Shown: positions 44,406-56,429, counted from the stretch's first letter. The stretch: DNA of 64,000 nucleotides from Strigamia acuminata (GCA_949358305.1 OX442321.1:3993605-4057604); one strand, 5' to 3'. Notes: a model not told the origin generated them from the sequence alone. Numbers and translations: made by a program.

Positions 44406-46045
44406 TACCGATTGCGGATATAAGGTGCGTGCCACCCGCAAAAATTGGCTTCCCAGAAAACGATTAAAACAATCACAAAACTGTTTGGTGCACGTGAAAA
44501 TTCATCAAATTTTACACCTTTTACTCATTTCAAAAACCATTCTGAACATAAATAACTACTGGTCGCAATTGAAAAGCAAAAGTTTGCTTTTTGCAACGTT
44601 GCAGCCAGTCACAGATTTCATCCAAAAAAAATGTTTTAAGGATCAAAAAATTGACACAGGAGGGTATCTTATACGTACATAAATATCATCTGTTACAAAA
44701 ATTGTACAATTGTCAATTCCAAAAAATTAATATTCTGAGTGAAATATTGCACATCAGCATCTGCTGGTGAATCAACAAGAAGAAATTTTGACTTTTTCCA
44801 TTATTTTATCTCATTCTTATTGGCAAGTCCTTAAATCGCGACTTTAGGCAAGTCTAGTTAAACTTGCTCTCTAGTGGCACAAAAAACAAAAACAAATGGA
44901 AATAAATTCCCCTGGTCTTCTTCCTCTAATTCAAAGCTTGACACGTGCGCTGAATGTTTTTAAAACCAAACCTTTTGACTGAACGACGCCATTTTTACGA
45001 CCAATCACAGCAACGGAGCCCCTATTCAACCCTGTCAGCCCTTATTTCTCTTACAATAAGATGGAGCTGGTAATACCTCCATGCTTTTCAATCAATTATG
45101 TATTAATGGGCATCAACTGCCATTAAGTTGACGTGATATCTTTAATCCATCTTACTTTTCCAAACGTGCAACAACAATCCCGTGAGACATGAAAGCTCAA
45201 GTACTTAAGTCTGTTTGATGTTCATTCATTTGTGAAATGAAAGTAGGAAAAAATCTCATCACGGAAAGTGAAAACGAAAAAAAACCAACAACTAATAATA
45301 AACTGATGACCTCCTACACAACAAAAAATGTGAAGAATACGAAGAAATGTGTTGTGTAATTGCTGCAGGTTTTCGGATAGGACATTTATGTTTAATCATA
45401 AACCAAAGATAACATGGACACATAATCACATGTCCAGTGCGTTTTGCCACCGATGGCACCACATAATATACATCCGCATTGTATTCTGGGATGACAACAG
45501 CTAACAGACATGCTTAGTTGGCAAGCAATGCATGTCACGTGATTTCTGCCGTCCAATCAGTGCACAGAACAACGAATAAATAGAAAATAACACACGGATA
45601 CATGTCTAAAAATGCTATTTTTGCGGACTTAAAACAGTGAAATTGCGGGTGGAAAGCGGCATTAAAAAACGGCATTTTGCGGACTTATTGCGGACTCATC
45701 CGGGAAGTTTTTGACCAAAATTTCAAGGTTTTATACGAAATTTTTATGTTTTTAAAGGGAGTTTGAAGTTTTTAAAGAAAATTTGAAGTTTTTAAAGGGA
45801 ATTTGAAGTTTTTAAAGGAAATTTGAAGTTTTTAAAGGAAATTTGAAGTTTTTAATCGAAATTTGAAGTTTTTAAACGAAATTATTATGTAATACAACAT
45901 GTCCATGTTATCCTTGTTTCATGGTTCAATGTCATGTCAGTGAATAAACGATCAGTTTTTTTAAGGCTAGATATTTGCACATTATGGAATATTGACTATA
46001 CAGAAAATTAAGCCACCAAATTGTAGTCATCAGTTAACCCAACCT
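44406..46045. other. Interval with a dispersed repeat and a 19-bp minisatellite
   Basis: 44821-44878 is the second copy of the 58-bp repeat at 31783-31840. 45735-45890 is an array of TTTGAAGTTTTTAAAGGAAA units. The frame at 44341-44682 overlaps element C and is not a convincing gene. Confidence 0.5.
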
Positions 46046-46450
46046 TAAGGTAGAAACACAAGGGAGCGGATAAAATTCCAAAGCTTCCTAGTACAAGTTT
46101 AAAGACGGAGTCATCTACAAGCTCACTTCACCCGCTTTTGGCTTACCAGCTTAACTCGCAAACTCAAGCTAGCTAGGTAGTTAGCCAGAAATTCCCTCCA
46201 AAATCTCCTCCAAGAATTTCCTAACGATTCTGATTGGCTGTCAAAGTCACATGACCAAAACACACCAGCAAGCTTGAAGCTGGTAAATCAAACTCAGTTT
46301 GATCAGAGCGGGTGAGTACAAGCTCGCTTCAAAACAAAGCTTTGAATAAAAACGCAAGCTTGTGTTTGCTCAAGCGAGCGAGTTTTTAGCCGATTTTTCA
46401 AGTAAAAGCAAGGTTTTGAATTTTACCCGCTCCCTTATGTTTCCACCTTT
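46046..46450. repeat. Palindromic element, AAGGTAGAAACAC ends
   Basis: The left AAGGTAGAAACACAAGGGAG is mirrored by CTCCCTTATGTTTCCACCTT. The arms are rich in AAGCTTG and CAAGCTCGCTT words. Non-coding. Confidence 0.6.
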
Positions 46451-47278
46451 ACTCACCTTATTTTAAAATAAATAAACAAACACACATTCCACACAAGTTC
46501 AACTCCAACAAAGCTTTGTTAACGATTAAAACCAAACCACAACCTCCTCTCACCATTACAAAAACCACATCATCATCAACATCCGCTTTCAATATTTGAG
46601 CAATCACATCTCATCCCAATCAATTTTTGTCCTCACTCTCTCTATACCCACATCCTCTAACGTACCCCATCAAATTCAGCAACTCTACTATCTAAAGGTT
46701 TAACTTTTCCATTTCCTCTAGATCCAATCTTTAGACATGTAACAAGAGTATAGCTATAAAAGAAGTTCACACATCTCCCTTTAAGTAAAAAAAAAATAAT
46801 GAAAGTAGGAACGAACACTCATACCTTCTTATTTTCTTCTTCCTTTGCTAATACAGTAAATGGCAAACTTTATACACAGTTATCCCAAAGGCCTGTCACT
46901 TATCAATGTTTGTGCTGTACGGAAATAAAACCCTTGTCAGATCCAAGCTGGCACAATCAGATGGTCGGCCGAAGCGTACCATACACCCACAATTACATTT
47001 CGGTGAACACAATGTAGGAAGAAAAATATGTTACCTCAATGTAACAAAATTAAATTTAAACCTCTACACATTGTTCTTTGGTGTATCGAGGCCCGGTTCC
47101 TCCAAGCCCGTAATATATTAAAGGATAAAGAAGCAAAAAAGAGGCAATGCCACAGAAATGCATTCACCCAAACACAAAGTGAAAAATGAAAGAACTCTTA
47201 TTGATTTCTTTTTCTTTGACCAAAAAATGGTAAGAAATGTTAATCAAATACCTTAAAGGTCAAGTGGTGATCACGCAT
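46451..47278. other. Interval without recognised features
   Basis: AT-rich; frames at 46799-47121 show no motif. Confidence 0.35.
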
Positions 47279-47417
47279 CTTAAGAGGATTAGTTCACTTT
47301 AGCGACGCCCGTTTTAGCGACATAGCTGTAAGGTGCTTAGATGCAGTTAGGTCAGGTTAGGTTGAAAAACGGTATTACTAAAACGGGCGTCGCTAAGTGA
47401 ACTATATCCGTCTTAAG
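47279..47417. repeat. Small hairpin element E with CCTAACC loop
   Basis: Stem CTTAAGAGGATTAGTTCAC pairs with the inverted sequence ending at 47417, continuing through TAGCGACGCCCGTTTTAG. The loop contains, on the minus strand, CAACCTAACCTGACCTAAC. It resembles a minimal form of elements A to D. Confidence 0.55.
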
Positions 47418-47533
47418 AACGTAGACAATCTTTCTTCTTCTGTCTGCCTGACCTCTATCTCCTCTCCTCCGAAAGCGGTCAACCGATTTCAAATTTAAAC
47501 AAGTAAATATCTGTAATGCATGGAAGCATTACA

Positions 47534-47962
47534 TATTAGACTTCTAAACCCCTTCTACACTTTTCTGTATAGAAATACGTCTGTCCCTAAATAAAATACC
47601 AAAATAAAAGAAAATAATGTGGAGTTTTTGGGTTCGACAACACGTTGTCAGAGGGTGTTCGGACGTAACACGCGCATTTTGTGGTTACAGCCAATAGGAG
47701 CTGACCATTGATGTAATATAATACGTCATTTCCGGTATCAGTCTGTAATAGACAGCTAAAAGTCTAGTAAAACCAGTTTATTAATTAAACCGGAGGTTGG
47801 AAAAATACGAAAAGACCTTAGGAACCTAATACAGGTATGCTGAGTTCATTGCCGTTGCCTGTTTGGCTCTACCTGCTATAGATTTTGAGATATGGATGCG
47901 GACGGACAGACGGACATGACCGTTTTAATATACTTTCTAAACATCAGGTTTAGAAGTCTAAA
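47534..47962. repeat. Palindromic-ended repeat, TTAGACTTCTAAACC ends
   Basis: TTAGACTTCTAAACC near 47537 is mirrored by GGTTTAGAAGTCTAA near 47960. The interior has GGACGGACAGACGGACATG, a sequence style common in arthropod non-autonomous elements. Confidence 0.5.
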
Positions 47963-49312
47963 ATTCCATTCGACGGCTCGATGCCAACTCGGACGATTAA
48001 CTACAGGACTTCCCATCTAGCATCATTCAATTGTTAGACTGTAAAGCAATTCTATCTTGTGATCGTGGAGCCATCCATGACCGAAAAGACACAAAGTGAC
48101 GTCATTTTGCAGGCAAATGGCAGCGGCATTGATCTTTGACGACTGTTTATATCGCCGTCGCCGCCATTTGCCCACAAAAAGTTTTAGCATTGCAACGACA
48201 GATGGGGCTATCTTCATTTTTCTGTGGGACAATTTGTCTAAAGTGAAAGGCCAAATATCCTGGACCAGGAGTCAATAAATGTTGGACAGATAAACAAGAT
48301 GCCAATCAGCGCCAAATACAGCTCGCCACCTAGCGGTTTTCTTTAAAGTTCTGAACTTCGGTACTAATAATTGAACAAACCATAAGAAACATCATTTATT
48401 TATTATTCAATTTGCATGTCTGTTTCTTCACTAAACAACCAACTATTCCACCTAAATGACCACTTGACCTTTAAGTTTTAATATAATATGCTACAATGCT
48501 TCCCTTAAACCAATCTTCTTGTTTAAAAAATATTTTTTTTTTTAAAAAAAAAAAACTCTTTCTTCAAATTACCCGCATTTTTAATGAAGTAATCAAAGAA
48601 CTTTTGTCATACGAGATTCCCACTGGAGCTTCTTTTGTTCCAACTTTATTAAACAAATACAATGTTATTATTCCTCGTGGAACTCTTCAAACATTGCAAC
48701 CACCATTTATTTAATGGTAAAAGCAAACTGTTCCAATAATTACCAAACTCCAGTGGTTTGATCAATAATCAGTGGTAAAAAACCAACAGAGAACCAAAAG
48801 ACAATGCAATTATACTTGCCCTTTAATGGCGACCTGACTGAGACTGGTCAGCATTGAAAGAACGAAATAACACAACTAATCAGATTCCAACCGTAATCAT
48901 TTGCCCAGAAAAGACGTCTGCTTATTGCATTGGCAAATTAATGGATGCCTTTATTTACTATGGATTAAATCAGACTCTTTTCAGCTTAAACTGTTCATTA
49001 AGAAAAGAGCAATTTGACCTGCATTATTGTATTTAATTCTCCCATTAACAACATTATAACACTACAAGACGTTCGAAAGGTCGATAAACATTCGTCGGTG
49101 GTCCTAAATTTGGTCTGTACTAAAAATAATGCAACTAAAACTTCAAACCATTTTTCAAAAGTAATTACAAAACGTTCAAAGTTTCAGTTTGTATCATTTA
49201 TGTCGTTTATAAAAACAGCCAAAAGAGTACGCAAAAACGTGCCTAACCGTGAATGTGTTCATTTACAGGCCAGATTGTTGTAGATATAAATCTACTGTAT
49301 TTCTTTGATTCT
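47963..49312. other. Interval without recognised genes
   Basis: A short imperfect palindrome near 48100-48190 (GCAAATGGC with inverted copies). 47991-48017 matches 62852-62878 at 26 of 27 positions. No coding evidence. Confidence 0.35.
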
Positions 49313-49455
49313 AAAGGCTAGTTTACAATGCTGCAAATTGTTGTTCACAATCATGCAAAGCGTAATTGGTTGCGCGCAATATTTCGCACGTAAATTATTA
49401 AGAAAAAGTGAATTAAAAATTTTCAATTCTGAATTCGCTTCACTGCATTGTGAAC
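49313..49455. repeat. Short MITE-like repeat, copy 1
   Basis: Starts AAAGGCTAGTTTACAATGC and ends GCATTGTGAAC. It matches 50007-50153 in the same orientation, with ATTTTCAATTCTGAATT shared inside. Confidence 0.6.
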
Positions 49456-49512
49456 AGAAATTTCGCACAAGAATTAAATTATATAACATCAACAAATAAA
49501 TGATGTTATATA

Positions 49513-49990
49513 CAGGGTGTCCCAAAAGTCTGGACCCCCCAAATATTTGCTGAGCAATTGCATCTAGGCCAACTTTGATGAAGCGATCATATAGGAAGTT
49601 GGGTAAGAGCAATCCAATTATGACATCAAATTTGACCTTGAAGGCCATTTTCAAGGTCATTCACTTGCTAACTTCTAAACCAATCAGGTTAGAGAAAAAT
49701 TTTCAATTACAAAGTTGTAGAGCACCATCAAATTAGTACTATCCAATTTATCTTAGTCACCTAAAGTTAAATGTTTTTATTTTAAAATGAAAACAAATCA
49801 GCCATTGTGGCAAAAATTAAATTTCTACTGCAAAAGTACTGATTTTCTTCAATAAATGTATTCAAATTTGCATTATTATGCAAGCACCACTGTTTTTTTA
49901 ATGTCTAAATTATTTTATTTTCATAAGAAGAAAAAATTTCAATTTGCTGATTTGTTTTCCTTATTTTTTTAAAAAAACAGTTGATGTCAG
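49513..49990. mobile_element. CAGGGTGT element, truncated copy
   Basis: Left arm and part of the centre of the 10831/12001 family, starting CAGGGTGTCCCAAAAGTC after TA. The centre segment is in the opposite orientation relative to the arm (AGCCATTGTGGCAAAA). The right arm is missing. Confidence 0.65.
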
Positions 49991-50006
49991 GTAATTTCAA
50001 AACAGT

Positions 50007-50153
50007 AAAGGCTCGTTCACAATGCTGCAAATTGTTGTTCACAAATACGAGAAGCAAAGAAAATCCGCCTCGCGCCACATTTCGCGCAACAAGTCGAAAA
50101 AGAGAATTGAAAATTTTCAATTCTGAATTTGCTTTGCGCATGTAATGCGACAT
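50007..50153. repeat. Short MITE-like repeat, copy 2
   Basis: Same repeat as 49313-49455, starting AAAGGCTCGTTCACAATGC. The two copies bracket the truncated CAGGGTGT element. Confidence 0.6.
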
Positions 50154-50495
50154 CCAGTGCTGGACTGGGTACAAATTTAGTAACGCGAAATCTGGACGGG
50201 TCAGGCCACAGGGACAGGCTACGGTGGGCCAGGGTCGGGCCACGGTGGGCCTGCCATGGGCCACCGGGAAATTCCCGGTAGCCCGCCAGGCCAGTCTAGA
50301 ACTGATGACACATTACTTGTGTCAGGTGACATTTTCCTCCATCTAGTAGCTTCTTCACCTACAACAAATCGAAGAAATATGGTACTTTCTTGAAAGTTAC
50401 TTTTCAAGGCTAACTTTCTTTAACCTTCCCATAGCCAAGCCTGGTTACAACATGTTGCTAGCTGTGGTCGGTCAAATCAGCCTTCTTTTAAAATG
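50154..50495. other. Interval with a GC-rich tract
   Basis: 50200-50290 is rich in GGGCCACGGTGGGCC-type words and contains a small CCGGGAAATTCCCGG palindrome. No gene seen. Confidence 0.4.
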
Positions 50496-51448
50496 CTTCT
50501 GCGCATGTGCAGAATCTTATTTTTCCAGGTGCAATAGCATTTTTTCTGGTCTGAGCATATTAAAACATGTGCTGAGGCCAGGAAAAATGTGATTGCACCT
50601 GGAAAATTAAGATTGTGCACATGCGCAGAAGCGTTTCAATATACCGCCTAGTGCTAAAAAGTGGCAAAACAGTGTACGGCGCTCACGTAAATATTATTAT
50701 TAAGGTGCGCGCCATAAGTATAGAATAATCAGTTTTTTTGTAATATTTTTTTTCCCGCTTCATCTGGAATCATACCCATTTTTTTATACATGTATGTTGT
50801 CATTAGAATTCGTTTAAAATTAACACATTTATAATTTTTATGGAAAAATAAATTTGGCAGTGATTTTACACAAAAATGGGGGTGACATAAGTATAGAATA
50901 TTTTAGGTTTGATGCAAAAAAATGGATAAAATTAATATCACATAACATGCCTTTGTCTGATTAGTTAATCAGTGAATATGTCATCAATTTTCTGCCATTT
51001 TTGAATTGTATTACTTGCTATTTTCTTATTTTGAAGCAATCCCTTGTACAAAACTTGCAACCACTGTGGAAATCGCTGAAGTAAAGCGATTAAAGGCACT
51101 GGGGCTTGCCAAACAACAAATTGATAGAATATTAGGAAGAAATTGAAAGAAATTAGTCAATTGCATCAAAAATTCTAACAAAAACATGAAATCCAAATGT
51201 TAAAGCAGACAGGAAAGACCAAAAGTGACCATGCAGTGAGCATTGTCTAGCTGAAACACCCATTTATTGTCTTAATTTTCCATCCAAATGGCAATAAATG
51301 CATGTTCAACACTTCCTTATACTTCTGTGAATCTTTCCATCCTTTTATTATTATGATGTTTGCCTGTAATTTTTGCCCGAATGTCACCCAAACCATCACA
51401 TGATTCTGCCCACTGAGAAAACTTCTCTTCTCTCCTTAAATCTTGCCA

Positions 51449-51453
51449 CTTAT
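51449..51453. other. Copia target-site duplication, left (CTTAT)
   Basis: CTTAT directly precedes the 5' LTR and directly follows the 3' LTR at 56660-56664. Five bp is the usual Copia duplication length. Confidence 0.9.
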
Positions 51454-51683
51454 TGTAGAGATTTTTGAGTAATAACATGCATATTTTGTTTTGTTGTAAT
51501 AATTGACACCAGAGAGTATCAATCACGAAAATGTAAATACTCTCTAACGTCACGTGTGTATTTTTTCTGTGTCTCGTAAGCAGCGACCTTGTCAAAGTTC
51601 AGACAAGTACGTCGCCGCAAATAAAACGGCTATTATCATTTCGTTTAAGCAATTGTCATCTTTTTCAACCACACGCACTGACA
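51454..51683 (+). repeat. Copia 5' LTR
   Basis: Begins TGTAGAGATTTTTGAG and ends CGCACTGACA (TG...CA). AATAAAAC at 51621 is a likely polyadenylation signal of the transcript. Confidence 0.9.
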
Positions 51684-51684
51684 T

Positions 51685-51705
51685 TGGTAGCAGAGGATGG
51701 TTTCG
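51685..51705 (+). other. Copia primer-binding site for initiator tRNA-Met
   Basis: Starting one base after the LTR, 21 bases (beginning TGGTAGCAGAGGATGG) are complementary to the 3' end of metazoan initiator tRNA-Met including its CCA. This sets the start of minus-strand synthesis at the mature tRNA end, unlike Drosophila copia, which uses an internal tRNA fragment. Confidence 0.85.
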
Positions 51706-52238
51706 TGCAGCGCACGTTGGTTAAACGTTGCAATTTCGACACTGTAAGCGACGAAACGACGACGAAAAATCAGCGAGCGAGTGTACGGAAGCCATTACAA
51801 TCCGCGTGGGTTGAAGTTGCATCGTGTAACGAGAATATTGTGCCTAGGTCTGAACAGGCACAAGAAAAGCTAAGTATTTGTCGAAATTAGGGCGGCTAGA
51901 AAAGCAATATAAGCCCAATTTAAGCTTAGTAAAGTATAAATTTCCGATTAGCGGTGCGAACGATTTGATAGACGAAGGAAAACGATTCGTGAACGTCGAC
52001 GATACGTACAAGACGCAAAAACGACGTACGGGCGACGGTGTACAGCCAAGCAGCGTGCACGACAAGCGATTAAGACGAAATACAGAGGAAACGTGCGGGG
52101 AAAACAACCGCAATCAGGGATTGTTCGTGAATTCCGTGTGCCTGGATTTACAAGGCACAACTGAAGTTAAGTATCGAATTGATTCGAATTAAAAAATAGT
52201 ATTTTGATCCGGTTATCCATTATTAAGCGCAGTAAAAA

Positions 52239-55200
52239 ATGGCGACGGATTCGGGAATTGGAAACGTGGCAACAGTTGAAAAACTTACAAACACCAACTA
52301 TTTCCTGTGGAGAATGAAAGTCCGCGGAATACTCAAAGTGAAGGAAGTTTGGCAAGAAGCTATCATTGATGACGGTCCCGCTAAACCAGAAGTCGGAGCA
52401 GCAGATTACGCCGACGACCTTGTAAAATGGCAAACGTGGGACAAAAAGAATTCTCAGGCACTAACAATCATCGCTTTAACATTGTCAACCCAACAAGCGA
52501 TGCGGTACAGCATGGAAGAAAATGCTAAAGAGCTCTGGAAAAAGATTGAAACGCACATGGCTGGCCGCATAGAAGATCAAAAAATTGATTTAACGTTTGA
52601 ACTTGCGCAATTAAAGATGGGCAAGAGCGAAGATATAGACACGTATATGGATCGATCTGAAGCCCTCGCAACAAAGAGTGCAGAACTAGGCAAAGTTCTT
52701 TCCGACAGAGAAATGACATCATACATTTTACATGGATTAAAATCGGAATTTAATGTAATGAAGAAAGCCTTAGGAGCGAACAAAGCACTCACTTTGGATG
52801 ATGTCCGCGCACAACTTAAGCAAGAAGAACGCGAACATCGACGCGGAAATCAAGATTTTGGGCGAGAAAGCGCATCTGAGAGCGCGTACAAAGCAAAGAA
52901 AAAGAGTAACTTCAAGTGTTATAACTGCAATCGCCCTGGACATTATGCACGAGATTGCTGGCGTCCAAAAGAAGAGAAAGGACGAACTGAAGAAAAGTCC
53001 AAACCGTCTACTCGGGGGCGAGGTACGCCGAAGAAAGAAGCGGCAGCGGTAGCAACCGACCTCCCTTTGCCACAGTTCACCTTTCACGTATTTCAAAAAG
53101 AAAAGGACCCGGAATGCGTAAATATTTCACTTGAGTGGCTACTAGATTCCGGCGCTTCAAGTCACATGTCTTCACGGAAAGACCGATTTGATCAATTTGA
53201 ACATGAAGATCAGAAAGTTGGTTTAGCAGGCGAGGGAACCGAATTAGAGGCGAAAGGCAAGGGTGAAATATCATTACAATTGGAACGTGCGGAAGTAAAA
53301 CTGGAGAATGTTTTATATGTGCCCCAACTGAATACTCACCTATTGTCGGTTCCGAAGATCGTTGACAGCGGGTGTAAAGTGGTATTTATGAAACATGTGG
53401 CACAGGTCATCAGTCCAAAAGATGAAGTAGTGATGGAAGCGCATCGTCGTGGGGATAGTTTTGTCGTCAAAGAGAAGATGAACACAGCCACGACACAGCA
53501 AGCACAAATGGCGTCACAGGATTTGTGGCACAAACGTTTAGCTCACGTTAATTATCGCACTTTAACTGAAATGTGTCAAAAGAAAATTGTACGCGGTTTA
53601 GACATGAAAATTTCGCCAATTACTACGTGCGAAGCGTGCATAGAAGGCAAGACAGCAGCTAAGCCACACAGTGCGGTTAGGGAGCAGCAATCAACAAGAA
53701 TCTTCGAATTACTGCACCTTGATTTGATGGGTTCAATCGAACCTCCATCGTACTCCGATGGAAATTACGTTTTGACGATTGTAGACGACTTTAGTAGGAA
53801 GATTTTTGTCAAGATATTACAAAACAAAAGTCAAACTTCGGAAGAATTACAGAACTTCATTACGCAGCAAGAAGTGCAAACTGGTCACAAATTGAAGAAA
53901 GTACGGAGCGACAACGGAGGAGAGTTTATCGCCTCCACATTGGCTGATTTCTTCAAGAAGAAAGGAATAAAGCACCAATTTACGACTCCATACGCTCCCG
54001 CCAGCAATGGAATTTCTGAGCGTGCAAATCGCACTATTATGGAAGCAGCCAGGACCATGCTTTTGGAGTCTAAATTACCAAAAGTATTTTGGGCTGAAGG
54101 CGTTCATGCTGCTGTTCATAGCAGAAATTACTGCAAGACATCGGTTCATAATAAAAGTCCAGAAGAAATTTGGACAAATCGTGTCCCGACAGTTAAATAT
54201 CTCAAACGATTTGGCTGTGTCGCGCATATTTTAAAACCAAAGTTTCGACAGTCAAAACTTGAAGCCAAAACAGAGAAGGGAATATTTGTAGGTTATTCAC
54301 AACACAGGAAGGCGTATAGGATATTTATTCCCGAAACAGAAAGCATAAAGGAAGCACGCAATGTCGTCTTTGAAGAAGGCAAATTGGGGTATCATTTATT
54401 ATCTCCATCCAAAACCCAAGAGACAGAAATGGACATTGAACCGCCGGTTGCTCACAAGGACGAAATTGTTGTCGCCTCAGAAGACGAAACGGACGATAAT
54501 GAATCATTTGGGTCGGCGCCGGACTTCTTTAGCTCAAGCTCAGAGGAGTTAGAGGATTACGAGGAGTCAGAATCGTCATCAGAACCGGAAGAAGAGGAAC
54601 AACAGAAGCCTAAACGGGGTCGTCCAAAAGGAACGACAAAAGCGGTTTTGCAGCAACGAAAACAAACGTTTTCCCAAAATCAAGCGGGCCCATCTGGATT
54701 ACGTCGTTCAAAAAGAGCAGAAGAAGAGAGAAAGCGAAAATTGTCAGAACCCAACCCCACAACCACTCCAGGGTTGAGACGCTCGAAGAGAAAAAAGGGG
54801 CACAAACACACAGCATACAGAGCAGAAATTCTTGTTCCTTCCACTTACCAAGAAGCTATGCAATCTCCACAAAAGGAACAATGGATAGCTGCTATGGACA
54901 GCGAAATGGGATCCATGGCACAGCATGAAGTTTGGGAAGTCGTGGACCTACCGAAGGGAGCAAAACCCGTTAAATGTAAATGGGTTTACCGAGCTAAACC
55001 CGACAAGAGTGGGAAAATAGAAACATACAAAGCTCGTTTAGTAGCTTGCGGATATTCCCAAAGACCTGGCACTGACTATCACGAAACTTACGCGCCAGTC
55101 ATACGAATGGAAACGTTAAGAATGTTAATTAACATCGGCGCAAAGATGGGAATTACATTAGAACAAGACGATGTGAAAACTGCCTATCTCCATGGAAAAC

Positions 55201-56363
55201 TCAAAGAGACCATTTATATGAATGAGCCACGGGGATATTCAAGTAACAAGAAAGGAAAGACATGCCGCCTCCTCAAAAGTATCTATGGTCTGAAGCAAAG
55301 TGGACTTTGCTGGTATAAGAAGATGAAGAAAGAACTAAAGAAGGTGGGATTCAAAGCGTCATTATGCGACCCATGTTTATTCATTCTGAGAAAAGGAGCA
55401 GATTTCCTCTACTTAGGGCTTTATGTAGACGACATCGTTACTTTGGCCTCAACACCAGAGTTCAAAAAGAGCATTATGGGCCAGTTATCGAAGAAAATCG
55501 AACTCGTCCATCTTGGCGAACTATCATTCATACTTGGCATAGAGGTGGACCAGCGTGACAATGGTATCTTCCTGAGTCAGTGCAGGTACATAAAGAAGTT
55601 ATTACTCAAGTATGGTTTGGAAGATTGCAACCCAGCGATCACGCCGCTGGATCCGAATCAAAAGTTGGATGTTTTTCAGGATAGCCCACAAGTCGACCCA
55701 ACTTTCTATCAGGAGTTGATAGGATCTGTGATGTATTTATCAACGGGGACAAGACCGGATGTGAGCTTCGCCGTTAGCGCCTTGTCTCAATTTAATAAAG
55801 ACCCAAGGAAAATACATCTACAGGCGATCAAACGCGTAATCCGCTATATCAAGGGGACGGCAGGACGTGGATTGCTGTATCGAAGAGAAGAAGGAGATGT
55901 TTGTTCTCATGCAGATGCATCGTGGGACACAGGAAAAGATGCGAAATCTTTTTCTGGTTACGTCATCAAGCACGGCACGAGTCTGCTAAACTGGAGGAGT
56001 ACGAAGCAACGCACAGTGGCTCTTTCAGCCACGGAAAGCGAGCTCAATGCCATCACCGAGGCATTGAAGGAGTTAATATGGACGGACTATTTACTGTTAG
56101 AACTTCACAAAGAAACAACTGACAATCGGAAGAAAACGCTGTACAATGACAATACCGGTGCCATTCAACTTCTAAAAGGGGCAGCTCAAAAGCTAAGCAC
56201 CAAGTTACTTAATAGAAAGTTCCATTACGTCAAAGAGGAGTTGAAGAGCAATGGCATCAAGTTAATTCACGTCCCCAGCGAGAAGATGCAGGCGGATTTC
56301 CTGACCAAAGCGTTGACGAAGCCGAAGATTGACAGATGTTTGAAGGATCTACAGCTGATATGA
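52239..56363 (+). CDS. Copia Gag-Pol polyprotein, 1374 residues, intact
   Basis: One uninterrupted frame from ATG (AAAAAATGG context). Gag occupies about residues 1-270, with the zinc knuckle CYNCNRPGHYARDC at 227-240. The aspartic protease has LLDSGAS with Asp303. A pre-integrase zinc region contains LWHKRLAHVNY. The integrase core has Asp495, Asp558 (SDNGGEF) and Glu594, a D,D-35-E pattern, followed by a long acidic then basic linker. Reverse transcriptase has DVKTAYLHG (Asp978) and YVDD at 1062-1065. RNase H has Asp1226 in ADASWD and the TESE motif near 1268. All catalytic residues I expect are present, so the element may be active. There is no separate gag frame or frameshift. Confidence 0.95.
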   Translation: MATDSGIGNVATVEKLTNTNYFLWRMKVRGILKVKEVWQEAIIDDGPAKPEVGAADYADDLVKWQTWDKKNSQALTIIALTLSTQQAMRYSMEENAKELWKKIETHMAGRIEDQKIDLTFELAQLKMGKSEDIDTYMDRSEALATKSAELGKVLSDREMTSYILHGLKSEFNVMKKALGANKALTLDDVRAQLKQEEREHRRGNQDFGRESASESAYKAKKKSNFKCYNCNRPGHYARDCWRPKEEKGRTEEKSKPSTRGRGTPKKEAAAVATDLPLPQFTFHVFQKEKDPECVNISLEWLLDSGASSHMSSRKDRFDQFEHEDQKVGLAGEGTELEAKGKGEISLQLERAEVKLENVLYVPQLNTHLLSVPKIVDSGCKVVFMKHVAQVISPKDEVVMEAHRRGDSFVVKEKMNTATTQQAQMASQDLWHKRLAHVNYRTLTEMCQKKIVRGLDMKISPITTCEACIEGKTAAKPHSAVREQQSTRIFELLHLDLMGSIEPPSYSDGNYVLTIVDDFSRKIFVKILQNKSQTSEELQNFITQQEVQTGHKLKKVRSDNGGEFIASTLADFFKKKGIKHQFTTPYAPASNGISERANRTIMEAARTMLLESKLPKVFWAEGVHAAVHSRNYCKTSVHNKSPEEIWTNRVPTVKYLKRFGCVAHILKPKFRQSKLEAKTEKGIFVGYSQHRKAYRIFIPETESIKEARNVVFEEGKLGYHLLSPSKTQETEMDIEPPVAHKDEIVVASEDETDDNESFGSAPDFFSSSSEELEDYEESESSSEPEEEEQQKPKRGRPKGTTKAVLQQRKQTFSQNQAGPSGLRRSKRAEEERKRKLSEPNPTTTPGLRRSKRKKGHKHTAYRAEILVPSTYQEAMQSPQKEQWIAAMDSEMGSMAQHEVWEVVDLPKGAKPVKCKWVYRAKPDKSGKIETYKARLVACGYSQRPGTDYHETYAPVIRMETLRMLINIGAKMGITLEQDDVKTAYLHGKLKETIYMNEPRGYSSNKKGKTCRLLKSIYGLKQSGLCWYKKMKKELKKVGFKASLCDPCLFILRKGADFLYLGLYVDDIVTLASTPEFKKSIMGQLSKKIELVHLGELSFILGIEVDQRDNGIFLSQCRYIKKLLLKYGLEDCNPAITPLDPNQKLDVFQDSPQVDPTFYQELIGSVMYLSTGTRPDVSFAVSALSQFNKDPRKIHLQAIKRVIRYIKGTAGRGLLYRREEGDVCSHADASWDTGKDAKSFSGYVIKHGTSLLNWRSTKQRTVALSATESELNAITEALKELIWTDYLLLELHKETTDNRKKTLYNDNTGAIQLLKGAAQKLSTKLLNRKFHYVKEELKSNGIKLIHVPSEKMQADFLTKALTKPKIDRCLKDLQLI

Positions 56364-56419
56364 AGATAAATATTGAGAATCGAATAATATTTATTGTAAA
56401 CTGAATTACTTAAAAAATC

Positions 56420-56428
56420 GGAGGAGAA
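56420..56428 (+). other. Copia polypurine tract
   Basis: GGAGGAGAA one base before the 3' LTR, the expected plus-strand primer site. Confidence 0.7.
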
Positions 56429-56429
56429 T

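Noticed and set aside
52525-56122. Other frames on both strands within the Copia element
   Set aside because: Shadows of the intact polyprotein frame.
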